A stretch of 17,128 nt of DNA from an uncultured Eubacteriales bacterium (GCA_902772685.1 CACYBO010000170.1:1-17128), one strand, 5' to 3'; positions 6,712 through 15,067 are shown, counted from the first letter of the stretch. Notes: generated by a model not told the origin, from the sequence alone. Numbers and translations: made by a program.

Positions 6712-7182
6712 ATGAAAGAAAAAACCATATTGATTCTGAATTCAGTTCTGACCAAAGCGGTGTATCTGTTCTACCCGCTTATGCTCATTTATCTCGCATT
6801 CAGTCACCCGGCTGATAAAGATCCGGGTCTCGTACCGGCTGTTTTGGTGCCCGGGATATCCTTTGTGCTGGTCAGTATTTTCCGAAGCATAATCAACGCG
6901 CCCCGTCCATACGAAATGCCGGGCGCAAAACCGCCGATCATAAAAAAAGACGCCCCGGGGAAGTCGTTCCCGAGCCGTCATGTCTTTTCTATTTTTGTCA
7001 TCGCCGTAACAGCGTTCTGGGTATGGCCTGCGGCAGGAATTCTGACGGGTATCGCCGGAGTAGTCCTGTCGTGGTGCAGAGTCGAAGGAGGTGTTCACTT
7101 CCCCCGCGACGTCATTGCAGGCGCGCTCATCGGAGTCGGATGCGGCGTATTGGGATACTACATCATACTGCCGCTCATCTGA
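6712..7182 (+). CDS. PAP2-family membrane phosphatase
   Basis: A 156-residue integral membrane protein of the type 2 phosphatidic acid phosphatase family, which dephosphorylates lipid phosphates such as undecaprenyl pyrophosphate, phosphatidate or phosphatidylglycerophosphate. The three catalytic motifs are visible: motif 1 RSIINAPRP (R58 to P66, with arginine where lysine is usual), motif 2 FPSRH (catalytic-type H90, R in place of the usual G) and motif 3 CRVEGGVHFPRD (R123, H129, D133, cysteine in place of the usual serine). Five or so hydrophobic segments surround them. The start is taken as ATG 6712; a GTG at 6709 directly before it is equally placed relative to the weak AGAAG site at 6698-6702. 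Substrate cannot be told. It probably shares an mRNA with the FTR-like gene and converges with the dehydrogenase gene 24 bases later. Confidence 0.88.
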   Translation: MKEKTILILNSVLTKAVYLFYPLMLIYLAFSHPADKDPGLVPAVLVPGISFVLVSIFRSIINAPRPYEMPGAKPPIIKKDAPGKSFPSRHVFSIFVIAVTAFWVWPAAGILTGIAGVVLSWCRVEGGVHFPRDVIAGALIGVGCGVLGYYIILPLI

Positions 7183-7206
7183 CGTCTGCTCTGCGGCAAA
7201 CGCCGG

Positions 7207-8124
7207 TTACAGATCACGTCTGTTCAGCGTTCCTCCATTCAACCAGCTTTGAAGATTATCCGTCAGTATATCGATGACCATCTGACGCATCTCTTTTGGC
7301 GCCCAGGAATTATGCGGCGTGATGACGCAATTGTCCAGCCCCAGAAGCGGACAGTCAGCCTTAGGAGGTTCTGTTTCAAGGACATCCAGTCCTGCGCCTG
7401 CCAGATAACCGGACCGCAGTGCTTCCGCAAGTGCAGCTTCATCGACCAGCCCGCCGCGCGCCGTATTGATCAGGATGGCTCCCGGCTTCATCCTCCCGAT
7501 AAATTCTGAATTGATCATGTGCTCGTTTTCTGTTGTGAGAGGGCAGTGCAGCGAGACGAAATCTGATTTCACCGCTGCTTCAGGATCCCTGCTGAAGATG
7601 TTTACCGTCATACCGAACGCCTCAGCGATCTGGCCGACCTTATGCCCGATCTGCCCATACCCGATGATGCCGATGCTTTTGCCTGCCAGTAAAGTGATCG
7701 GCTTTTTCCAGTAGCAGAAGAAGGGGTTCGTCGTCCATTCACCGGAATTAACAGATTCCGTGTGAAGACCTACATTGTTCGTCAGCTCCAGCATGAGCGC
7801 CAGAGTATGCTGGGCGACAGCGTCCGTCGCATAGGCGGGGATGTTGGTGACAGCGATGCCTAGGTCCGATGCCGCTGCAACATCTACATTGTTATAGCCT
7901 GTCGCAGTCAGACCGATGTACTTCAGGTTCGGGACCTGTTCCATGACCTGTCTGGTGATTTGGGTTTTACTTGTGAAAACAATCTCGCAATCGCCGATTC
8001 GCGGCACAAGATCTTCGCTGTAACTGCTGTCGTAAACAGTAAATTCATCGCACAGACTGCTGAGTTTGTCCCAGCTCAGATCGCCGGGATTAATCGTATA
8101 TCCATCTAGTAAAACTGCTTTCAT
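7207..8124 (-). CDS. D-2-hydroxyacid dehydrogenase, glycerate dehydrogenase/hydroxypyruvate reductase-like
   Basis: A 305-residue NAD(P)-dependent oxidoreductase that interconverts a 2-keto acid and a D-2-hydroxy acid. The Rossmann motif GYGQIG is at residues 155-160. The catalytic set is R223 in NTARGG, E252 in ETEPP and H271 in TPHNSW. The N-terminal half carries TATGYNNVD and the helix with AVAQHTLALML. The W in HNSW and the overall pattern resemble glycerate dehydrogenases/hydroxypyruvate reductases more than D-lactate dehydrogenase or SerA; there is no C-terminal ACT domain. The start at 8124 (ATG) is preferred over TTG 8130 because AGAGGAGG lies six bases before the ATG, while the TTG would abut it. 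It is transcribed alone, divergent from rdgB. Exact substrate uncertain. Confidence 0.9.
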   Translation of the reverse strand: MKAVLLDGYTINPGDLSWDKLSSLCDEFTVYDSSYSEDLVPRIGDCEIVFTSKTQITRQVMEQVPNLKYIGLTATGYNNVDVAAASDLGIAVTNIPAYATDAVAQHTLALMLELTNNVGLHTESVNSGEWTTNPFFCYWKKPITLLAGKSIGIIGYGQIGHKVGQIAEAFGMTVNIFSRDPEAAVKSDFVSLHCPLTTENEHMINSEFIGRMKPGAILINTARGGLVDEAALAEALRSGYLAGAGLDVLETEPPKADCPLLGLDNCVITPHNSWAPKEMRQMVIDILTDNLQSWLNGGTLNRRDL

Positions 8125-8147
8125 ATGCAACCTCCTCTGACGGAGTC

Positions 8148-8176
8148 ATTGTACAATAGCAAAAGTGGAAAGTCCA
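8148..8176 (-). promoter_or_regulatory. Promoter of the D-2-hydroxyacid dehydrogenase gene
   Basis: On the minus strand, -35 TGGACT (8176-8171), a 17-base spacer and -10 TACAAT (8153-8148). The -10 lies in a perfect palindrome ATTGTACAAT (8148-8157). The expected start near 8141 gives a short leader of about 17 bases containing the ribosome binding site. The -35 shares base 8171 with that of the rdgB promoter. Confidence 0.65.
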
Positions 8177-8194
8177 GCCGGCATGTGATACAAT
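8166..8194 (+). promoter_or_regulatory. Promoter of rdgB, expected start 1-3 bases before the ATG
   Basis: -35 TGGAAA (8166-8171), a 17-base spacer and extended -10 TGATACAAT (8186-8194). The usual distance from -10 to the start point puts the first transcribed base at about 8200-8202, against the ATG at 8203, so the message would be leaderless or nearly so. Confidence 0.65.
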
Positions 8195-8202
8195 AACTAT
8201 GT

Positions 8203-8862
8203 ATGAAAACTATTGTTGCAGCAACCAGGAACAAACATAAAATAAGCGAAATAGGCGAAATTACCGGCAGATTCGGGATGCAGATCATTTCCAGAGATGA
8301 AGCCGGAGTTCCGCCTGTGGAAATACCGGAAACAGGAACGACCTTCGAGGAAAATTCATACATCAAAGCTTACGAAATCATGAAGATGTGCGGACAGATT
8401 ACCGTGGCCGATGATTCAGGTCTCGTGGTGGACTGTCTGGATGGAGCCCCGGGGGTCTATTCAGCGCGCTTTGCCGGATTTCAGGGTCTGTGGCCGGAAG
8501 AAGCCGGCGATGGGAAGAGAGACGGCGGGGATCCGATAGCGGATACGGATGATGGAGATAACAACGCCAAGCTGATCAGACTGATCAAAAATGTACCTTA
8601 TGAAAAGAGAACAGCACGATTTGTTTCTGTTATCACTATGGTGTATCCGGACGGCCGCACGATAGTGGCGAAGGGCGCTGTGGAAGGGCATCTGGTTCTT
8701 GAAGAGAGAGGCGAGGGCGGTTTCGGATACGACCCGCTCTTTGTGCCGGTTGGATACGACAGGACTTTTGGTGAACTGAGTCAGGAGATAAAAAATTCAA
8801 TCAGTCACCGGGCCAATGCTCTTAAGGCGCTGCACGAAAAACTGGAGAACAATATTGAGTAA
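8203..8862 (+). CDS. rdgB: XTP/dITP pyrophosphatase (RdgB/HAM1 family)
   Basis: A 219-residue house-cleaning nucleotidase that hydrolyses dITP, XTP and ITP to the monophosphate and pyrophosphate, keeping deaminated purines out of nucleic acids. Diagnostic motifs are the N-terminal IVAATRNKHK, the catalytic ADDSGLVVD (D70/D71), GAPGVYSARFAG, GFGYDPLFVP and the base-recognition SHRANAL near the C-terminus. Between residues 93 and 118 it has an acidic, glycine-rich insertion (WPEEAGDGKRDGGD and following) of about 18-20 residues relative to the usual 195-200 residue proteins. The N-terminus aligns with the family at this ATG, yet no ribosome binding site precedes it; the promoter lies immediately upstream. 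The end overlaps the start of the YihY gene by 8 bases. Confidence 0.96.
   Translation: MKTIVAATRNKHKISEIGEITGRFGMQIISRDEAGVPPVEIPETGTTFEENSYIKAYEIMKMCGQITVADDSGLVVDCLDGAPGVYSARFAGFQGLWPEEAGDGKRDGGDPIADTDDGDNNAKLIRLIKNVPYEKRTARFVSVITMVYPDGRTIVAKGAVEGHLVLEERGEGGFGYDPLFVPVGYDRTFGELSQEIKNSISHRANALKALHEKLENNIE
8844..8857 (+). promoter_or_regulatory. Ribosome binding site and TTG start of the YihY gene
   Basis: GGAG (8844-8847) lies 7 bases before TTG 8855, inside the 3' end of rdgB. This decides the start: the upstream in-frame ATG (8816) and the downstream ATG (8885) both lack a suitably spaced site. Confidence 0.65.
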
Positions 8863-9883
8863 TATCATAAACAGATTCAAGAGAATGTTCATAGTGGGAT
8901 TCCAGCAGATTCAGGATCCCTATTACCACGGATTTGCCGCGCAGATATCTTTTTATCTGATGCTCTCCGTAGTCCCCATACTCATCCTGATCATTCAGTT
9001 TCTGGGTCTCATCGGCATAAGTATGGAGACAGCGCTCAATGTAATTGAGCAGTATACGGGGAACCGTATATCAAATGTAATGAGTATGCTCTTCGAGTTC
9101 AATTACATAGGTTTTGGTAACATCATATTCCTCGTGATTGCGTTCTGGGCGGGTTCCAGAGCGTCTTTCGCCATATCGCGTATTGCCAACTATACGATGA
9201 CGGAGGGGAAGAACACAGGGAAGAATTACTTCATAGAGAGAGCGCGCGCCATCCTGACGATGCTTCTTACCATGATCAGCCTTATTGTGGCAATCGTCAT
9301 ACTCTGCTACGGCAAAATCATTCTGATCGGCGCTCTGACAGCGCTCCGGATCGAGGACACATCTTTTGTTGACAGCTTCTGGCTGTGGCTCAGATGGCCG
9401 CTTGGATTTGTACTCTATTTCTTTATCATCGGATACAACTTCTACATTCTCCCGACAGTCAGGAAACCGTTCAGGACAGTAATACCAGGAGCGATTTTCG
9501 CGTCTGTCGGAATGTTGATCGTAAGCTGGGCTTACACATTCTACACCAGCAGCCTTGTAAACTACGACATCATGTACGGTGCACTGTCATCCGTAGTCGC
9601 TCTCATGATCTGGTTTCTGCTGCTCTCCTGGGTTCTGATTCTGGGACTCATGTGCAATAAGGTCATAGAAGATACAAGCCACCCGTACAGCAAGATGGAT
9701 ACACCGGAGGAAATCGAGGAGATCAGGTGGTACAGATCCCGCAGTTACGGCCGCAACAGCAAGTTCGATATGGATCCTGACGATGTTAATATCTCAACCA
9801 TCAAAGACATTCTGACGGGAGGCGTTCAGGAGAACACAGCGGAAAATGAAGAAGCAAAACGCAAACCGATCAATAAGAACTAA
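8855..9883 (+). CDS. YihY/BrkB family integral membrane protein
   Basis: A 342-residue (from TTG 8855) multi-spanning inner membrane protein of the YihY/virulence factor BrkB family, whose biochemical role is not established. About six hydrophobic segments are visible. Family hallmarks are AAQISFYLMLSVVPILI near the N-terminus, WAGSRASFAISRIANYTM, the PTVRKPFRTVIPGA loop and the YGALSSVVALMIWFLLLSW helix. The last 65 or so residues form a charged, soluble tail with no recognisable domain. It is translated with 8 bases of overlap with rdgB, so the two are coupled. The protease gene follows 22 bases after the stop, suggesting that all three are co-transcribed. Despite older names, a ribonuclease (RNase BN) activity should not be assumed. 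Confidence 0.88.
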   Translation: MSNIINRFKRMFIVGFQQIQDPYYHGFAAQISFYLMLSVVPILILIIQFLGLIGISMETALNVIEQYTGNRISNVMSMLFEFNYIGFGNIIFLVIAFWAGSRASFAISRIANYTMTEGKNTGKNYFIERARAILTMLLTMISLIVAIVILCYGKIILIGALTALRIEDTSFVDSFWLWLRWPLGFVLYFFIIGYNFYILPTVRKPFRTVIPGAIFASVGMLIVSWAYTFYTSSLVNYDIMYGALSSVVALMIWFLLLSWVLILGLMCNKVIEDTSHPYSKMDTPEEIEEIRWYRSRSYGRNSKFDMDPDDVNISTIKDILTGGVQENTAENEEAKRKPINKN

Positions 9884-9905
9884 AACTAATCAGAAGGAGG
9901 CAAAA

Positions 9906-12900
9906 ATGAAAAAAGTGCTGAGCATGCTGCTGACGATCGTGATGGTTTTGGGCTTCGGCTCATTCACATTCACGGGCGCGTCTGCAAAGACCGGAGAGGA
10001 TGGCTATCAGGGTACTTGGGACCAGAACAGAGGCGGACTCCATAAGCTTTCAAAGATGTACAAACAGGAAGGGCAGCCTTCCACAGAGGATCCGAAGGAA
10101 AAGGAAGTCATTGTTCAGTTCGCGGATCCGGATTCTGCTGATGTCAGCAAGACGGAGGCGGCTAAAATCGATGAGCTTGAAACTATGGCTGAAAGCGGAA
10201 ACGCAGCAAAAGGGAAATCATCAATAGAGATTGCAGACGGAATCACAGTGCAGAAAGATGAGGTCTGGGAATTTGACGGCAACGGTGAGAAAAAACCGCT
10301 GACGGTTGCAGTTGCGTCTTCCAACAATCTCAGCACGAAAAAAATGATAAAGAAACTGCAGTCCCAGAATATGATTGAGGCGGTATCACCGAACTATTCA
10401 CGTCACATTTGTTCTGCAGGAGATTCCTATTCCGGATACCAGTGGGGGCTCGATTCCTATCCCGGTATAAGTGTGGAAGAAGAATGGGCGGCCGGCAATT
10501 CGGGAAGTGCTGAGAACGTCGTAGCCGTCGTCGATACAGGTGTTTACTACAAACATGAGGACCTGAAGGGGCAGATGTGGAACAATCCGTTCGGGAACAA
10601 ACTGAAAGGATCGCATGGTTTTGATTTTGTTAACGGAGACGGCAATCCGGAAGATGATAACGGCCACGGTACACACTGTGCAGGCATCATCGGCGCCGCG
10701 ACAAACACTGACACACCGGATGAACCGGGAGTGCAGGGCGTCAATCCGGAAGTCAGCATAATGGCGCTTAAGGTTCTGGACGACTATGGAGACGGCTATG
10801 ATTCCGACATCATCGCCGCATTCAACTACTTATACAAGGCTATGGATTTAGGCACGAATGTGGTGGCAGTCAATTGCTCTTTCGGAGGAGAAGATCCGGA
10901 TGACGTCCTGGGTGAGGTCATCGAGAAGGTCGGCAAGAAGGGGGCTGTCACGGTATGCGCAGCCGGTAATGAGGCGATGGACTGCGATGAGCTGCCTTCC
11001 TATCCCGCATGTTACGACAGTGAGTATATCATCAGTGTTGCAGCGACAAAGAACAGCGGAGACAAAGCGGAGCTGGTAAGCTTCAGTAACTACGGAAAAG
11101 ACTCTGTTGATATCGCTGCACCGGGAACAGATATACTGTCAACTGTAAATTACGACTGCTTCAATCCTACGCTTTACGGAAATGATGGCGCAATCGTTCA
11201 GAAATATCTGGATGGAACGGCACCGTCTATCGGAGAGTTTACACTGACCAATATGGATCTTGATGATTCAGATATTATTGCATCCGAAAATGCGGCGGCC
11301 TTTTTCAGTGAGGAGGGCCTGAAGATCCGTTTTGATCAGAATCATATTCAGGACAGCGACAATAAATTTGAGTACATTGCGATTCCTTATGATCTTCCGG
11401 ATGACTTCATGGAGTCGCCGCGTGATGCGGAGATGAGCATGATGATCAGAACGCTGGACGGACCGCAGGAAATAGACATCGACCAGTATTTCAGCGGAAC
11501 CTTCAGCAAGGTCCTGCTGTTGGACGTACCGCGGTCATTTCTTGATAAAGATACAGAAGAAGGTAAGGCGTTCTTAAAGACTGCGGGTGAAGACGTGCTT
11601 GCTAATTACGCGTGTGAATACCAGATTGTCGCAGGTGATGATGATTACTGGACGCATCTGAGAACGAATCTGCTCGCAGGTGAGGAGGATGGAGAAGTCT
11701 ATATCAACACGGAGGGCGGATTGGCTTCTGTTGATCTGAAGAACGAAATGGGAAGTATCAGCAAAGAAAGGGCGCTTCTCATTCTGGGAGACAGTCAGGC
11801 GGGAGCGTTCACAGCCTATGTAGATGATATCGGAATCAGTAAGTTCACAGAGGATACATCCATATTCGGAAAGTATGATTTTTATTCGGGATCATCTATG
11901 GCTACGCCGTATGTAACAGGTGCGGTTGCGCTGACTGCGGCTGCCGTAAAAGACAAGGAGGACTGCAGCCCTGAAATACTCAGAGGAGAGGTGCTTTCGA
12001 TGGCGAATGATGAACCTCCGATCAAGGTGGGAGGCAAAAGCGCCATTAACTCTGAAGGATCTGTTGATTTTGCGAAAAAAGGCAGCGGATTCTGGGTAGG
12101 GGTAAGCTCTGTCACGGCGGATAAAGTGAAGAATCAGATAAAACTCAAGGGAAGATTCGGCGGCGTCGATTCCCTGAAGATCACCATCAGGAAAAATGGT
12201 GAAGATAAAGAGATACAGCAGGATCAAATCGTCAGCAAGACAGATAAAGAGATTATTCTCCGGAACGACGGCTGGATCAATAACGTAGTGGACATCACGG
12301 TTGAAGGCACTAAGAACGGCAAAACAAAAGCGGCGACCAAGAGAGGGATCTACGTTGTAAAAGGAAAGCAAAACTACGCAGTCTTTGGTGAAGGGAAAAG
12401 TGAAATTGCACCGGATGCGGCAATTGCGACGGACGGCAGGCAGATTTATGCTGCACAGTCGGCCGGGGATTCTATCCTGCTCCTGGATCCGCGCACAAGT
12501 GAATTTGAAACATATGAAATAATGGGATTCACCAAGGATATCGTCAAGAAGAATTTCAAATCCGCGAAGAACATGTCTAAGACGGCAACCTATGACTTCA
12601 GATTCGGCGATGATCTGGTTAAGATAGGTAATTATCTGTACGTGAAAGGCTCTTTCTGTGAGGTTGCCGGAAAGGATCAGGGGGACGAGGAGGACGGCTG
12701 GTCAAACGACGGACAAGTCAGCGCAAGTGAATACTCATGGGATTTTGATGAAAGATTCGAGGATTCCACCGGAGCGGCCTACGCAGAGGAAACATATATC
12801 TTTAAGATAGATATAGAATCGGGCGAGTTGGTAAAGAAACTCCCATGGCCGAAGAATTCAAATGCGGATATGCTGACGGACAGCAAACTGGCTTCGTTCA

Positions 12901-13964
12901 ACAGCTGCCTTTATCTGCTCGGCGGCATAAATGAATCCGAGAGTCCGGAAAAGGCATTCAGCAAAAAGGTCTACGGCTACAACGCATCTGCGAATACGTG
13001 GTCCGCGAAGAAGGATATGCCGCAGGGAAGAGCAGGCGGCAAGGTCCTCCAGACCGGGGACAGACTGATCTATACGCTTGGATACTGTGCGGACAACGTT
13101 CAGAAAGAGGCTGCTCCTGCAAACTTCGTTTACGACGGCAAAAACTGGACTAAGAAGTCAGCCGGACTTTCTCCTGTGGATGGGGAATGCGCGATAGCAT
13201 CGAGAGGAGAAGAGGAATACGCTTACGTGGATGGAAATGTGGGCATCTGTGCCGGCGGTCTCGTGTATATGGGTGCTCCCGCAGAGGATTACGGAGACAC
13301 ATTTACCTATAATCTGGGCAAGGACAGATACACAGCCACAAACTTTAACTATACGAAGAATCTTGATGAACTGTACGAACTGTGCGCAGGAGACAGAGCG
13401 ATTGGCGCTGTGGCAGTGGCAGACAGAATCATCGGGTTCGATGCAGCCGGCGACATTATCGGAATCAATAAAGCCGTTCCAAGCGGGCTGATCAGAGTCG
13501 CGGCGGGAAAGGTCAAGAACGGAAAAGTGGCTGGTGCGGGATATTACATGCCCGGAACTGTGCTGCAGGTCAGGGCAACCGCCAACCCGGGCTACTACAT
13601 TAAGACTCTGAGTGTTCCGGGAGCTGCAGGGAAGAAGAATGTTTCGCGCGGAATGACAGTATCGCTGACGGCGAACAAGGCCGTGACAGCAAAGGTTTCC
13701 ACAGCCAAGGTCAAGGTTAGCTCAGTGAAGAAGCTGACGATCAAGAGGGGCAAATCGGCCTCCCTGAAGGCGAAGATCAAGCCGGCGGCAGCGTCCAAGC
13801 AATGGAAACTGGCGTTTAAGTCATCTAAGACCAAGTATGCTAAGGTCAACGCGAAGGGAAAAGTAACTGCTAAGAAGGCAGGAAAGGGCAAGACTGTAAA
13901 AATTAAGATCATGCTGAAAGGCACCGGCAAGGTATTAAAAACAGTTAAAGTCAAGATAAAATAA
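9906..13964 (+). CDS. Large secreted subtilisin-like (S8) serine protease with beta-propeller and Ig-like C-terminal domains
   Basis: A 1352-residue exported protein. A signal peptide covers residues 1-27 (MKK, hydrophobic core, ending GASA). A propeptide of about 150 residues contains I9-inhibitor-like strands (EVIVQF and MIEAVSPNYSR). The S8 catalytic domain has D210 (VVDTGV), H254 (GHGTHCAG), oxyanion N355 (AAGNE) and S664 (GSSMATPY). N355 and S664 are 309 residues apart instead of about 66 in subtilisin, so roughly 240 residues (about 416-656) are inserted; the insert ends with AYVDDIGIS, typical of a jelly-roll fold. After it come an Ig-like part (about 735-820), a propeller region with kelch-like segments (YLLGGIN, NTWSAKKDMP; about 825-1190), an InlB-B-repeat-like part (about 1196-1265) and a lysine-rich Big2-like domain (about 1268-1352). 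There is no LPxTG motif or membrane anchor. AAGGAGG (9894-9900) sets the start at 9906. Confidence 0.93.
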   Translation: MKKVLSMLLTIVMVLGFGSFTFTGASAKTGEDGYQGTWDQNRGGLHKLSKMYKQEGQPSTEDPKEKEVIVQFADPDSADVSKTEAAKIDELETMAESGNAAKGKSSIEIADGITVQKDEVWEFDGNGEKKPLTVAVASSNNLSTKKMIKKLQSQNMIEAVSPNYSRHICSAGDSYSGYQWGLDSYPGISVEEEWAAGNSGSAENVVAVVDTGVYYKHEDLKGQMWNNPFGNKLKGSHGFDFVNGDGNPEDDNGHGTHCAGIIGAATNTDTPDEPGVQGVNPEVSIMALKVLDDYGDGYDSDIIAAFNYLYKAMDLGTNVVAVNCSFGGEDPDDVLGEVIEKVGKKGAVTVCAAGNEAMDCDELPSYPACYDSEYIISVAATKNSGDKAELVSFSNYGKDSVDIAAPGTDILSTVNYDCFNPTLYGNDGAIVQKYLDGTAPSIGEFTLTNMDLDDSDIIASENAAAFFSEEGLKIRFDQNHIQDSDNKFEYIAIPYDLPDDFMESPRDAEMSMMIRTLDGPQEIDIDQYFSGTFSKVLLLDVPRSFLDKDTEEGKAFLKTAGEDVLANYACEYQIVAGDDDYWTHLRTNLLAGEEDGEVYINTEGGLASVDLKNEMGSISKERALLILGDSQAGAFTAYVDDIGISKFTEDTSIFGKYDFYSGSSMATPYVTGAVALTAAAVKDKEDCSPEILRGEVLSMANDEPPIKVGGKSAINSEGSVDFAKKGSGFWVGVSSVTADKVKNQIKLKGRFGGVDSLKITIRKNGEDKEIQQDQIVSKTDKEIILRNDGWINNVVDITVEGTKNGKTKAATKRGIYVVKGKQNYAVFGEGKSEIAPDAAIATDGRQIYAAQSAGDSILLLDPRTSEFETYEIMGFTKDIVKKNFKSAKNMSKTATYDFRFGDDLVKIGNYLYVKGSFCEVAGKDQGDEEDGWSNDGQVSASEYSWDFDERFEDSTGAAYAEETYIFKIDIESGELVKKLPWPKNSNADMLTDSKLASFNSCLYLLGGINESESPEKAFSKKVYGYNASANTWSAKKDMPQGRAGGKVLQTGDRLIYTLGYCADNVQKEAAPANFVYDGKNWTKKSAGLSPVDGECAIASRGEEEYAYVDGNVGICAGGLVYMGAPAEDYGDTFTYNLGKDRYTATNFNYTKNLDELYELCAGDRAIGAVAVADRIIGFDAAGDIIGINKAVPSGLIRVAAGKVKNGKVAGAGYYMPGTVLQVRATANPGYYIKTLSVPGAAGKKNVSRGMTVSLTANKAVTAKVSTAKVKVSSVKKLTIKRGKSASLKAKIKPAAASKQWKLAFKSSKTKYAKVNAKGKVTAKKAGKGKTVKIKIMLKGTGKVLKTVKVKIK

Positions 13965-13998
13965 CAGTCACAACAGTCTGCCTGCAGTGTGTATTTTA

Positions 13999-14007
13999 TG
14001 GTATAAT
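13999..14007 (+). promoter_or_regulatory. Extended -10 promoter of hom
   Basis: TGG followed by a perfect TATAAT (14002-14007), 35 bases before the hom ATG. The -35 position (13979-13984) is poor. No convincing terminator for the protease gene is seen in the 78-base gap, so some read-through is possible. Confidence 0.65.
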
Positions 14008-14042
14008 CACCTTAACAAATAACAACGGAGGAACTATTCGAA

Positions 14043-15038
14043 ATGAAGGAAATCAAAATCGGTCTTCTGGGCCTTGGAAACATAGGAACCGGAACGTATA
14101 AAGCATTGGAAATGAACAGAGATATCATCGAGAAAAAAATTGGCGCCAAGGTCAATATCGTTAAGATACTCGAGAAGGATATCGACAGAGAACGCGACAT
14201 TACAGTTTCAAGAGAACAGTTTGTTTCCGATCCGGAAGATATTTTCAGCGATCCTGAAATCGATATAGTGATTGAACTTCTCGGCGGAGTCGAACCGGCT
14301 GCTACTTTCATGGAGAGAGCCATGAAAAGCGGCAAGCATGTGATCACTGCGAACAAAGCAGCCGTTGCTGCCAATTATCCCCGTCTCATGAAGGCTGCTG
14401 AAGAGAATAATGTACAGTTCAAGTTTGAAGCCAGCGTAGGCGGCGGCATACCTGTGCTGAATCCGCTGGACTGCGGAGCGAGGGCAAACGACTATACAGA
14501 AGTCCTCGGCATCGTGAACGGAACAACAAACTACATTCTGCATAAGATGAGCACTGAGGGAATGGATTACGATACGGCGCTGAAGGATGCCCAGGAGAAG
14601 GGGTTTGCGGAGGCGGATCCTACTGCTGACGTTGAGGGCATTGACGCCGCCAACAAACTGAGCATACTCATGGCGCTGTTGTTCGGCAAGTACGTGCATC
14701 CGGACGATATCCCGACAACAGGAATATCCGGAATCACAAAAGAAAAAATCGAAGAGGCGAAGGAAAATGACTGTGTTATCAAGCTGATCGCCCACGCGAC
14801 AGTCAGGGAAGACGGTGACATCGACTACGAAGTCAGACCGACCTACATCAGAACATATCATCCGCTTGCAGGCGTTCTGGAAGAGTACAACGCGGTATAT
14901 GTCAAAGGCAACCTCGTAGGCAAGCTCATGTTTTACGGGCCGGGCGCAGGACCGCTTCCGACGGGAAGCGCAGTGCTTGGCGATGTGATGGAGATTGCGA
15001 AGACGATGGATCTGCAGGACACTGCAGACGCTGAGTAA
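14043..15038 (+). CDS. hom: Homoserine dehydrogenase, short form without an ACT domain
   Basis: A 331-residue NAD(P)-dependent enzyme reducing aspartate semialdehyde to homoserine, the branch point to threonine and methionine. The dinucleotide motif GLGNIG is at residues 10-15, ANKAAVA at 103-109, and the substrate-domain signatures EASVGGGIPVL and NGTTNYIL at about 129-166. The catalytic pair D201 and K205 lies in DVEGIDAANK. It ends shortly after GPGAGPLPTGSAVLGD, where most Firmicutes homologues (about 400-430 residues) continue into a C-terminal ACT domain for threonine inhibition. The stop is clean and no ACT-like reading frame follows. CGGAGGA (14026-14032) precedes the ATG. It leads a probable operon with the SEC-C protein and rpoN. 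No other threonine-pathway gene is adjacent. Confidence 0.94.
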   Translation: MKEIKIGLLGLGNIGTGTYKALEMNRDIIEKKIGAKVNIVKILEKDIDRERDITVSREQFVSDPEDIFSDPEIDIVIELLGGVEPAATFMERAMKSGKHVITANKAAVAANYPRLMKAAEENNVQFKFEASVGGGIPVLNPLDCGARANDYTEVLGIVNGTTNYILHKMSTEGMDYDTALKDAQEKGFAEADPTADVEGIDAANKLSILMALLFGKYVHPDDIPTTGISGITKEKIEEAKENDCVIKLIAHATVREDGDIDYEVRPTYIRTYHPLAGVLEEYNAVYVKGNLVGKLMFYGPGAGPLPTGSAVLGDVMEIAKTMDLQDTADAE

Positions 15039-15067
15039 AAAAGATAATACCGGAGGGGCATAAAACA

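Noticed and set aside
7191..7206. CGGC-AAAC-GCCG stem between the convergent PAP2 and dehydrogenase genes as a terminator
   Set aside because: Only 4 bp and no T run on either strand.
13965..14000. Possible terminator or riboswitch between the protease gene and hom
   Set aside because: Only imperfect CACA/TGTG and CTGC/GCAG pairings are seen, and the 78-base gap is too short for a known threonine or methionine riboswitch.
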